Positions 1-6,921 of a stretch of 17,677 nt of DNA are shown in pieces. The position numbers and the translations under genes were made by a program. Location: contig JAMOMO010000032.1 in NCBI GenBank assembly GCA_027067035.1, forward strand, positions 1-17,677. Reading direction: 5' to 3'. This DNA is from Desulfobulbaceae bacterium. GTDB taxonomy: Bacteria; Desulfobacterota; Desulfobulbia; Desulfobulbales; Desulfocapsaceae. Positions within the stretch are counted from its first letter, which is position 1. Every line of letters starts with the position of its first letter. The notes under the pieces are model-generated. The model worked only from the letters and a program-made list of their open reading frames with translations. It did no database searches and was not told where the DNA came from.

Positions 1-35
1 ATTTTATGAGCGGGGCGGTGGAATAGCTGTACAAT

Positions 36-566
36 ATGATGAAATATCAGGAAATAATAGATTGCTGCTACCGGGGTGACGGGGCTGCAAAGCTTGAAAT
101 GGCGCGCGAGCTGGCAGGAAGATACGGGAATGGTTTGCTGCGTGAAAAAATCGTTGTGGAGAAACTGACTGTCCTTCGCAGGCTTGCGGCCAGTCTTGAT
201 GCGCACATGGCAGCCATGGATATGGGAAGAACCTGCAGCAGCTGTGCCGCAAGAGTCGATGGCGGCTGCTGCAGTTTTTATATGGGCAATGAAAACAACG
301 ATGCCCTGCTGCTTCTTATGAATATACTGGCAGGCGTGGAACCGAGCCTGGTCTGCGGCAACCGGGTGGAATGCTGTTTTCTTGGTGAAAAGGGCTGTAT
401 CTTACTGGTAAAACCGATTTTCTGTCTCAACTATCTCTGCAGCCATATCCAGGATTGTACCAGCACTGCCGAACTACTGGAGCTTGAGAAGAGGAGTGGC
501 GCACTGCTCACCGCCCAGTCGGAACTGGAGCAGTTTCTGATCAGATTCATGCAGACAGAGTCATAA
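36..566 (+). CDS. Cysteine-rich YkgJ-like putative metal-chelating protein
   Basis: A soluble 176-residue protein with no signal peptide or membrane segment. It has 11 cysteines, most in a pattern like the YkgJ / UPF0153 zinc- or iron-chelating family: C67-x2-C70, then the pair C78-C79, then C113-C114, C121, C130 and C135. The second half (CC-x6-C-x8-C-x4-C around 'KPIFCLNYLC') resembles the family's 'C..L...GC..Y..RP..CR.Y.C' stretch, although the usual RP arginine is replaced by KP. The N-terminal 60 residues are helical and free of cysteine except C10-C11. The ribosome-binding site is weak (GGTGG about 14 bases upstream), so the start is only fairly sure. It is the only plus-strand gene and converges on the binding-protein gene. 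The function of the family is not established; metal binding is an inference from the cysteines. Confidence 0.75.
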   Translation: MMKYQEIIDCCYRGDGAAKLEMARELAGRYGNGLLREKIVVEKLTVLRRLAASLDAHMAAMDMGRTCSSCAARVDGGCCSFYMGNENNDALLLLMNILAGVEPSLVCGNRVECCFLGEKGCILLVKPIFCLNYLCSHIQDCTSTAELLELEKRSGALLTAQSELEQFLIRFMQTES

Positions 567-571
567 GGGAA

Positions 572-605
572 GCTATCCCGGATTGATGTTACTGTCCGGG
601 ATAGC
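572..605. terminator. Bidirectional hairpin between convergent genes
   Basis: A perfect 11-bp inverted repeat, GCTATCCCGGA at 572-582 and TCCGGGATAGC at 595-605, with a 12-base loop. It begins 6 bases after the stop of the YkgJ-like gene and lies 13 bases beyond the stop of the opposing PhnD-like gene. There is no clean T-run on either side (only TTCCCTT on the minus strand), so it may work as a weak terminator for both transcripts or as a 3' stabilising hairpin. Confidence 0.65.
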
Positions 606-618
606 GAAGGAATGGTGG

Positions 619-1503
619 TTATTCGTATGCTCCGACGCCGAGAGCTTTCTGGAGTTCTTCAACGGGGCCGTAATCAAGGGGATCTGTCCAGCCAACGATT
701 TTGGCTTTGGATGCGGCAGCGTCACTCTTCTTGATTGCTTTGAGTGCGGCAACCACTTTGCCTGCCAGTGCGTCAGAGGTTGCTGCGGTTTTTGCAATGG
801 GCCACTCAGGGTAAAGGGTTGTTGAGTAGACAAATGGAAAGGAGGAACTCTGTTTGTTGATGATCTTGAAGTCTTCCATGGCTATGGCACCGTTTGCAAC
901 CATGCGTTCAAGGGTGTCGGTGCGTACTGTTCCTGCATCCACCGCTTCATTCTGAACGGCAAAGACAACGTTGTCATGCTTGCCGCCAAACTCCACTTTT
1001 GAAAAGTCTTTCATCGGGTCTATCCCTGCATCTTTCATGGTTTTGTAGGCCATCTGCCAGCCACCAAAGGATGACTTTTTCACTCCCATGAATGATTTCC
1101 CCTTCAGGTCGGCAAGTGTGTTGATGTTGTCATTGTACGCGGTTGTAAATATGACCCCGCCGAATGATTTCAAGGCCTGTCCCTGTCTGGAGTTGATCAT
1201 GGTGGCAATGGCACTTGCGCCGTACTTCACTTTGGCTGTCACAAACATTGAAGAGTTAACGAGGAAAAAATCAACAGCATTGGACTCAATGGCAGGATTT
1301 ACCTTGTCAAAATCAAGGGGGACAATCTCAACTTTCTGACCAAGTTTGGTAGAGAGGTATTCACCGGTGGCGGTCCATTTTTTCAGGACCTTTGCCGGTC
1401 CGTTTTTAGCAAGTACACCAATTTTGATGGTATCTGCTGCCTGTGCTGAGACAGCACAGAGGAAAAAAAGAATCACAAAGAGAACGGAAAAACGCTGTTT
1501 CAT
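619..1503 (-). CDS. PhnD-type periplasmic substrate-binding protein (solitary)
   Basis: A secreted binding protein of the phosphate/phosphite/phosphonate (PhnD-like, PF12974-type) fold. From the chosen start it has 294 residues. The signal peptide 'MKQRFSVLFVILFFLCAVSAQAA' is followed by the typical first strand 'DTIKIGVLAKNGP'. Other family features are 'LADLKGKSFMGV', 'GGKHDNVVFAVQNEAVDAGTV' and a C-terminal 'YSTTLYPEWPIAK ... GWTDPLDY' stretch often seen when this fold serves as a sensor domain. The frame is open 25 codons further (to 1578), but the inner ATG has a perfect AGGAGG and starts a clean signal peptide. No permease or ATPase lies beside it, and it has its own candidate promoter and upstream terminator. 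The ligand is unknown: besides transport it could feed a sensor kinase, as PhnD-like domains do in TtrS-type systems. The fold is fairly sure; the ligand is not. Confidence 0.85.
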   Translation of the reverse strand: MKQRFSVLFVILFFLCAVSAQAADTIKIGVLAKNGPAKVLKKWTATGEYLSTKLGQKVEIVPLDFDKVNPAIESNAVDFFLVNSSMFVTAKVKYGASAIATMINSRQGQALKSFGGVIFTTAYNDNINTLADLKGKSFMGVKKSSFGGWQMAYKTMKDAGIDPMKDFSKVEFGGKHDNVVFAVQNEAVDAGTVRTDTLERMVANGAIAMEDFKIINKQSSSFPFVYSTTLYPEWPIAKTAATSDALAGKVVAALKAIKKSDAAASKAKIVGWTDPLDYGPVEELQKALGVGAYE

Positions 1504-1508
1504 GGGGG

Positions 1509-1514
1509 CCTCCT
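1509..1514 (-). promoter_or_regulatory. Ribosome-binding site fixing the PhnD-like start
   Basis: AGGAGG on the minus strand, five bases before the ATG at 1501-1503. It decides against the longer reading frame that begins at 1578, whose extra 25 residues would sit in front of a normal signal peptide. Confidence 0.8.
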
Positions 1515-1568
1515 GAAGGTGATTGAAAGGGATTTGTGAGTGGGGATTTGAAGAACTCCACTGAAAAA

Positions 1569-1597
1569 ATTCTTTCAAAAAGGAGGGGGGAAGTCAA
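1569..1597 (-). promoter_or_regulatory. Candidate sigma70 promoter of the PhnD-like gene
   Basis: On the minus strand TTGACT (1592-1597), a 17-base spacer, then AAGAAT (1569-1574). The -35 is good and the -10 mediocre. It lies between the upstream terminator and the gene, giving a leader of roughly 60 bases. This agrees with the gene being transcribed alone. Confidence 0.45.
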
Positions 1598-1621
1598 GAG
1601 CTTTATTTTTGGGAAAGCCAC

Positions 1622-1655
1622 AAAAAAATCCCTGCAGAAGAGTTTCTGCAGGGAT
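1622..1655 (-). terminator. Rho-independent terminator of the glutamate synthase cluster
   Basis: A 12-bp perfect stem, ATCCCTGCAGAA at 1628-1639 and TTCTGCAGGGAT at 1644-1655, with a four-base loop. On the minus strand it is followed by seven consecutive T (1622-1628). It lies about 30 bases beyond the stop of the GXGXG-GltD fusion gene and closes that transcript before the PhnD-like gene. Confidence 0.9.
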
Positions 1656-1687
1656 AAAAGAGATCAATTAAAGGAAATTAAAAGCTT

Positions 1688-4051
1688 TTAAAAAGGCTTC
1701 ATGGTCCAGATACCACAGGGGCATGTATCGGCACAAAAGCCACAGGCGATGCATTTTTTGTCATCTGAAACATATTCATAGGATGCCCCGAGACCTGATT
1801 CATAACCGTTTCTGTGGGAATATTCAAGTTCACGCCGGGTGATTGCTCCTTCAGGACAGATGGTCTCGCAGAGATGACAGTCACGGCATGATGCACAGGA
1901 GAGACAGCGGTCGGCTGAGTCTTCCTGAGAGTGTTCATGCTCGGTTTCCGGGGTGTAGTGGGTAATGGTGAGTGCCTGCTGGGTGATAACCTTTTTGGTA
2001 AATGGTTTCCACTCCTCATTTTTCAGCTGGGAGACAATGTATTCCGCTGCTGTCTTTCCGGCACCAAGGGCATTTGTTGCAAGACCGGGTTTTTCCACAT
2101 CACCAATGGCAAGGACTTTGGGATCGGTTGTGAGGTGAGCCTCATCGGTCTTCATCCAGGAAGCTCCGCCGACACTCAGGGTTTCAACGGAATCCGGAAG
2201 AAACTGCAGTTTCGGTACATCACCAATGGAGATGATGACAGTCTGTGCAGGGATAACCTCTCCGGTGTCCATGACAAGTCCCTCGGAGGTGACCTCCTTG
2301 GTCATTACCGGCCAGCGGAATTCAGCACCGAGAGCCTCTGCGGCCTCTTTCTCCTTACCAAAGGCAAGGGGTTTCTGGATGTCAACCAGGGTGACTTTCT
2401 CAGCTCCGAGACGGTAGGCTTCGCAGGCAACATCACAGCCGACATTTCCGGCTCCGATGATAACAACCTCTTTGCCGACCTTCCCGGGATTGGCGCTCTT
2501 GGCTTTTTTCAGAAAATCAAGGGCCGGAATAACTGTCTCATGTCCGGGGAAGGGGATCTTGCGGGGTTCATGGGTACCAACGGCCACAATTACATAGTCA
2601 TATTCTTCCCTGAGCTTTGCAAAGGTCTCTTTGTCCATATCCACACCAAGGTTGGTGAAGATATTGGGAGTATCCAGAAAACGTTTTATCTCCTGGTCCC
2701 AGATGGCCTGAGAGAGGCGTTCCCAGGGGATTACCTGGGCAAGTTTTCCACCGATGAAATCATCTTTTTCAAAAATATGGGCTTCAATTCCCGCGTGTGC
2801 CAGCTGCCAGGCGGCGTTCATTCCGGCTGGGCCGCCACCGATGATGGCGACTTTTTTGCCAAGTGACGGAGCAACTTCAGGGGATTTGGCACCTGCCACG
2901 GCACGTCCGAGCACCTGAACCTCAATGGAGTCGTCCACTTCCTGGCGGGAGCAGTTTTCCATACAGAGGTTGGGGCAGACAGAACCGCAGACAGAAGCGG
3001 GCAAAGGACTGTAACGAAGCAGCATCTCATAGGCTTCATCAATCTGTCCTTCCCTGATAAGGCGCAGGCGGTCAACTGTGGGAATATGTACCGGGCAGTA
3101 ATAGGTACAGGGTGCAGCAGATTCACGGTTGGCCCAGAAGGGTTTTTTGCGACGCAGCTCACCTGTAGGGATAACGCCAATGGGACTCCGGTCCAGTCCT
3201 GGCGCAAGATCCCGAAGGGGATCACCACCGCCAAAGGCCTGGTTCCAGTGTTTGTTGCGGAACTCAGCCATGGTCATGGGACCTGAGAACATCAGGGCAC
3301 GTTCCTGCGGGGAAACGGCATTTAAGACCTGCCATTCATCCCGAACCAGAAGGGTATCCTTCAGGTCTTCCCTTTCGATTTTTGCCAGGTAGGCAGGCAT
3401 GTTTTCTTCAAGCCACTGCCACTGCTCATCTGTTGGGGCTGCCAGGCGGGCATTGTTTTGTGAGTAGGAGCCGTCTGTTTTACCACGATAGAATATGGTA
3501 CCGCCAACCATGCCGACGCAGGGACGGTAGCCGAGGACATTGTCCGGGTTTTTGGCATCGACACCGCATATCACAGCAACGCCGCCGCAGTTGAACTCGG
3601 CAAAGGAGTCTCCGGTGGAACCAAGGACCCAGAGTTCCGGCTTCTCGTAATCCGGATTCCATTTGGTCATGGTCAGGCCACGGGCACCAATGGAGCCTCT
3701 GATAAAGACTTTACCGTTGGCCATGGCATTACAGGCACCGTTGGTGGCATCGCCAAGAACGGTGATCTCTGCACCGATGTTCAGATAGCCGACATCATCA
3801 CTGGCAGCACCTCTGCAGGTGATGGTGGTACCGGGCATACCCATACAGCCAAGGCGTTGTCCGGTGGGGCCCTGGACATCTATGTGGAGGCCGTCAGCAT
3901 GCTGCAGTCGAATACCAAGGTTATGCTGCCCCATGGATTCAACTGTAATGGTAGTACTGGTTTCAGCAGCAGCTGAGACCATGGTTTCAAGTTCCATGGA
4001 ACTGATTCTGCGGCCATTTTCATCCAGGCCTTTTACAACAGTCGCACTCAC
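1688..4051 (-). CDS. Glutamate synthase GXGXG domain fused to GltD-type FAD/NAD(P) module and ferredoxin
   Basis: A 787-residue cytoplasmic fusion, inferred to supply electrons to the glutamate synthase core. Residues 1-250 form the GXGXG beta-helix domain normally at the C-terminus of GltB. Residues 305-385 are the GltD-type Fe-S helical domain (C315, C319, C355, C359, C363, C367). An FAD site follows at 402-410 (IIGGGPAG) and a second dinucleotide site at 529-557 (IIGAGNVGCD). The C-terminus (716-779) is a ferredoxin: a CxxC ladder C716-C719-C722-C725-C728-C732P, then C767-C770-C773-C777P. The start is GTG with AAGGAG six bases upstream. It is 129 bases from the synthase-core gene and has a candidate promoter of its own. 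Unlike standard GltD, the second Rossmann strand ends in D557 and lacks the RR pair that binds NADPH, so NADH is possible. GltB C-terminus plus GltD in one chain is unusual relative to the enterobacterial enzyme. The family assignment is secure. Confidence 0.93.
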   Translation of the reverse strand: MSATVVKGLDENGRRISSMELETMVSAAAETSTTITVESMGQHNLGIRLQHADGLHIDVQGPTGQRLGCMGMPGTTITCRGAASDDVGYLNIGAEITVLGDATNGACNAMANGKVFIRGSIGARGLTMTKWNPDYEKPELWVLGSTGDSFAEFNCGGVAVICGVDAKNPDNVLGYRPCVGMVGGTIFYRGKTDGSYSQNNARLAAPTDEQWQWLEENMPAYLAKIEREDLKDTLLVRDEWQVLNAVSPQERALMFSGPMTMAEFRNKHWNQAFGGGDPLRDLAPGLDRSPIGVIPTGELRRKKPFWANRESAAPCTYYCPVHIPTVDRLRLIREGQIDEAYEMLLRYSPLPASVCGSVCPNLCMENCSRQEVDDSIEVQVLGRAVAGAKSPEVAPSLGKKVAIIGGGPAGMNAAWQLAHAGIEAHIFEKDDFIGGKLAQVIPWERLSQAIWDQEIKRFLDTPNIFTNLGVDMDKETFAKLREEYDYVIVAVGTHEPRKIPFPGHETVIPALDFLKKAKSANPGKVGKEVVIIGAGNVGCDVACEAYRLGAEKVTLVDIQKPLAFGKEKEAAEALGAEFRWPVMTKEVTSEGLVMDTGEVIPAQTVIISIGDVPKLQFLPDSVETLSVGGASWMKTDEAHLTTDPKVLAIGDVEKPGLATNALGAGKTAAEYIVSQLKNEEWKPFTKKVITQQALTITHYTPETEHEHSQEDSADRCLSCASCRDCHLCETICPEGAITRRELEYSHRNGYESGLGASYEYVSDDKKCIACGFCADTCPCGIWTMKPF

Positions 4052-4076
4052 AGAAAACTCCTTATAAAAGAAAGTC

Positions 4077-4124
4077 TTAGTTATTAATAACTAAAATATA
4101 AAGCTTTGGTCGTTTACGGGTAAA
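4077..4124 (-). promoter_or_regulatory. Candidate internal promoter with palindromes before the GXGXG-GltD gene
   Basis: On the minus strand TTTACC (4119-4124), an 18-base spacer, then TATATT (4095-4100). The -35 lies inside a dyad, GTTTAC-CC-GTAAAC (4112-4125). A perfect 18-bp palindrome, TTAGTTATTAATAACTAA (4077-4094), directly abuts the -10 and covers the expected start of transcription. This is a typical arrangement for repressor control and would let the fusion gene be transcribed apart from the first two genes. No regulator can be named. Confidence 0.4.
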
Positions 4125-4180
4125 CAGTTTTTCCAACTGACGGAGTAAAAAGCAGTCCGGTCAGCGGAAAAAATCACGCT

Positions 4181-5821
4181 CTAACAAACGTACTTAATGT
4201 TCAGCCTGTCAGCAGCATCCTTGTCACCGATACCAAGGGCATCTGACATGCCAACCGGCAGAGACTGGGAACGTCCCAGTGGTGCCATGATCTTCTTCAT
4301 CTCGGTACGAATGGACATGAAGACCTCTCCCACACGCTCCGCGACCAGATCCGGGTCAAGACGACGGTAGAGTTTCGGGTTCTGGCTGGTGATACCTTTG
4401 GGACAGATGCCGACGTTACAGACGTTGCAGCGGTTTTTCTCGTTTCCGAGGCAACCTGCCACCGACTGCATGATATACTTTCCGATGTGGACACCGGAAG
4501 CTCCAAGCATGATCAGCGCCATTCCGTTCTGAGTGACATTCCCGTTTTTACCAACTCCACCGGCAGCAAAGATGGGTATCTCGTTCTGCTTGCCCTGAGC
4601 GACCAGATCAAGATAACACTCGCGCACATTGGAGGCAATGGGGTGTCCGGTGGCGTCCATGGAGACGTTATAGGCTGCACCCGTTCCACCGTCAATACCG
4701 TCAATCAGCAAACCGCCTGCGTAGGGGTTGCGGACCAGGTTGTTGAGTACAGATTTGGCACTGGTTGAGGCGGATATCTTGGGATAGATGGGCACCTTAT
4801 GGCCAAATGCGGTGGAGAGGGTCTGGATCATCTTCATAACCGACTCTTCAATGGAGTACAGGGTCTGATGAACCGGAGGTGACGGAAGGTCAACTCCTTC
4901 AGGCACACCACGGAGGCGGGCGATGAGTTTTGATACCTTGAACCACATCAGCAGTCCGCCATCACCGGGCTTTGCACCCTGGCCATATTTGATCTCAATG
5001 GCTGCAGGGTCGCACTGCATGTCGGGTATGGCACGGATGATCTCATCCCAGCCGAAATAACCGGACGCGATCTGGAGCACGATGTATTTGAGGTACGGGC
5101 TTTTCAACACCCATGGCGGACAGCCGCCTTCACCGGTACACATGACAACGGGAATGCCGAGTACTTCGTTACAGTAGGCAACACCCTGGAGCAGACCAAG
5201 CCACATGTTCGGGGACAGCGCACCAAAGGACATGGAACCGATGACAAAGGGAAAGATCTCGCGTGTTGGCGGAATCCAGCCTCCTTCACGGGTCCGTTTG
5301 AGAAACTCCGCAGGGTCAAGGGTACGGCCGAGGGTGGTGGTGACGTTGAACTCATGGCGGCCCGCATCAAGTGCAGGATCGGTGAGCATGGAAATACGGT
5401 TGAACATGATCCGGTCAAGGAGGGTGGGGCCCACCTTGTTGCGGCGTCCACCACGTTTATTCGGTTCACCTTTCTGGTTGTTAAAGAAGAGAGTCCTGTG
5501 CTCATTGGTGTTGGGAACGGGCTGAATTGCCTCGTTGGGACACACCATGGAACACATGGAACAGCCAATACAGGCATTGGCCATGTTCTTTTTCTGACGA
5601 ATACCGACAAATGTACGGTATTCGTTGCCGCGTTTCTTTTTCAGGACGTCCAGCTTGGGAATTCTCTGGCGTCTGTAGGCGAGGTAGATGGCCTCTTTGG
5701 GACATACTGCGGTGCAGTGGCCGCAGAGGGTACATCTGTCTTCGCGGTGCTGGATTATCCAGGGCAGGTCAGTGTAGCTTAAGCTGCCTGGTCCAACGGA
5801 TACGGATCGTGCTGAGACCAT
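4181..5821 (-). CDS. Glutamate synthase FMN/Fe-S core subunit with N-terminal ferredoxin
   Basis: The synthase domain, which turns 2-oxoglutarate plus ammonia into glutamate on an FMN/[3Fe-4S] centre in the cytoplasm. Residues 30-40 and 84-94 carry two C-x2-C-x2-C-x3-CP motifs for two [4Fe-4S] clusters, a ferredoxin module absent from classical GltB. The core has 'IEIKYGQGAKPGDGG' (276-289), 'IDGIDGGTGAA' (373-383) and the [3Fe-4S] ligands C465, C468 and C473 ('CNVCNVGICPKG'). The usual 'LPGEKV' after GAKPG-GG is 'LMWFKV' here. The 546-residue length fits archaeal-type split glutamate synthases. The ATG has AAGGAA eight bases upstream and lies inside the preceding gene, overlapping it by 43 bases, which suggests translational coupling. 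It depends on the amidotransferase gene for ammonia and on the fusion gene for the GXGXG domain and electrons. Assignment is secure. Confidence 0.93.
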   Translation of the reverse strand: MVSARSVSVGPGSLSYTDLPWIIQHREDRCTLCGHCTAVCPKEAIYLAYRRQRIPKLDVLKKKRGNEYRTFVGIRQKKNMANACIGCSMCSMVCPNEAIQPVPNTNEHRTLFFNNQKGEPNKRGGRRNKVGPTLLDRIMFNRISMLTDPALDAGRHEFNVTTTLGRTLDPAEFLKRTREGGWIPPTREIFPFVIGSMSFGALSPNMWLGLLQGVAYCNEVLGIPVVMCTGEGGCPPWVLKSPYLKYIVLQIASGYFGWDEIIRAIPDMQCDPAAIEIKYGQGAKPGDGGLLMWFKVSKLIARLRGVPEGVDLPSPPVHQTLYSIEESVMKMIQTLSTAFGHKVPIYPKISASTSAKSVLNNLVRNPYAGGLLIDGIDGGTGAAYNVSMDATGHPIASNVRECYLDLVAQGKQNEIPIFAAGGVGKNGNVTQNGMALIMLGASGVHIGKYIMQSVAGCLGNEKNRCNVCNVGICPKGITSQNPKLYRRLDPDLVAERVGEVFMSIRTEMKKIMAPLGRSQSLPVGMSDALGIGDKDAADRLNIKYVC

Positions 5822-6921
5822 ATTGTCAGTTCCTTTCGTTCTGGTGGTACAATGATTGTGTGTTCACGCATGGGTTGGAAATCAAGTGATGGGTCACGGT
5901 CGGGAACCATGGCATCAACTCCGCACATCTCTGAAGCAATTGCCCAGGCACCTGGTCTGCCGCCCACGGTTGCGGGGCGCAGTTTTTTCTGATCCATGAC
6001 CAGCATGCAGGTTTCATCGGGCAGGGTGCCGATCACCGCATTGGGTCCATCGATTATGAGACGGCGACAACTGTCACGCAGGCCGGTGAGAAACTCGGAC
6101 TGCGGATGGTTGGCAAGCTCTTCACCGCGAAGCGGGGTGATGATATGCTTGTAGGCCTGCAGGGGCAGCTTGAGCTGTTTCAGGGTGTAGTGGAGAATAT
6201 GGGTAAATGTCTCCGAGTCACTCTGGTATCCCGTGTATCCTGGGAAATGCTTTCCAAGGAGCCAGTCACGGATGGGGACAAATGCGGTGTTCTCACCGTT
6301 GGTCATGGTGGCAATACCCTGGATAAAGAAAGGGTGACAGGCGTAGAGATTGATTCCGTAGTTGGTGTTCTGCCTGCCCTGTGCCATGCAGACACGGGAC
6401 TTGATCCGGTTGTCGGAGAGATTGAGTGCATCACCAATCTGAAGGGGCCAGCCGACCTCTTTGATGGTGGCAACATCCGGCCAGAAGGAAAAGCAGGTCA
6501 GGTCATTACCGTGATCTTCACCATCCTTGCGCAGTGCCAGGCGGGTGAGCATCAGTTCGTTCTCAATTTCCTCTTTTGACTTTGCCGAGAGAGATGCGGG
6601 CATCTTGTAGGCACGAAGGAAATAACGGTAGCGGTCTTTGGCTTCAATCAGCTCCGGACGGGTTTCAAATTCGTGGTCATATTTGAGTTCAAAACCGCGT
6701 TTTTCCATGAAGCCGGTCAGGCGATGCCAGGCCTCTTCAGAATGGGCAATGCCGGAGAGAATGGGGTATTTTGAATCATATTTGAAATCTTCGAAATCAA
6801 GACCTCGCAAGAGAAGTCCGAGGCCGGAACCATCGTAACCTTCCTGCATAGCCTCCATCCCCTGAAGCACCTCATAGGGAGAGAAGGCCTCACTGGCTGT
6901 TTTCAGGGCTAAACGACACAT
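5779..6921 (-). CDS. Glutamate synthase class II glutamine amidotransferase subunit
   Basis: The ammonia-releasing part of the split glutamate synthase: it hydrolyses glutamine and is expected to pass ammonia to the core subunit. The catalytic cysteine is C2, exposed after Met removal (MCRLA instead of the common MCGI). Other class II (Ntn) motifs are 'GRQNTNYG...ACHPF' around 182-198, the oxyanion pair in 'TNGEN' (N208, G209) and 'SDSE' (234-237). About 130 residues (roughly 40-175) sit between the nucleophile region and the 'GRQNTN' motif, longer than in compact amidotransferases. The 380-residue protein is a separate chain, not the N-terminus of a large GltB. The ATG has AGGAG six bases upstream. 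It is the first gene of the cluster, behind a candidate promoter at 7056-7084, and overlaps the next gene by 43 bases. Confidence 0.9.
   Translation of the reverse strand: MCRLALKTASEAFSPYEVLQGMEAMQEGYDGSGLGLLLRGLDFEDFKYDSKYPILSGIAHSEEAWHRLTGFMEKRGFELKYDHEFETRPELIEAKDRYRYFLRAYKMPASLSAKSKEEIENELMLTRLALRKDGEDHGNDLTCFSFWPDVATIKEVGWPLQIGDALNLSDNRIKSRVCMAQGRQNTNYGINLYACHPFFIQGIATMTNGENTAFVPIRDWLLGKHFPGYTGYQSDSETFTHILHYTLKQLKLPLQAYKHIITPLRGEELANHPQSEFLTGLRDSCRRLIIDGPNAVIGTLPDETCMLVMDQKKLRPATVGGRPGAWAIASEMCGVDAMVPDRDPSLDFQPMREHTIIVPPERKELTIWSQHDPYPLDQAA

Noticed and set aside
1..26. Possible end of an upstream plus-strand gene (stop TAG at 24-26)
   Set aside because: Only eight open codons are visible, too few to tell from chance.
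1504..1578. A 25-residue N-terminal extension of the PhnD-like protein
   Set aside because: The inner start has a perfect AGGAGG and a normal signal peptide; the extension would bury the signal sequence.
1931..2866. A 311-codon plus-strand reading frame opposite the GltD module
   Set aside because: It is antisense to a strongly conserved coding sequence, has no recognisable domain or ribosome-binding site, and is explained by the codon bias of the real gene.
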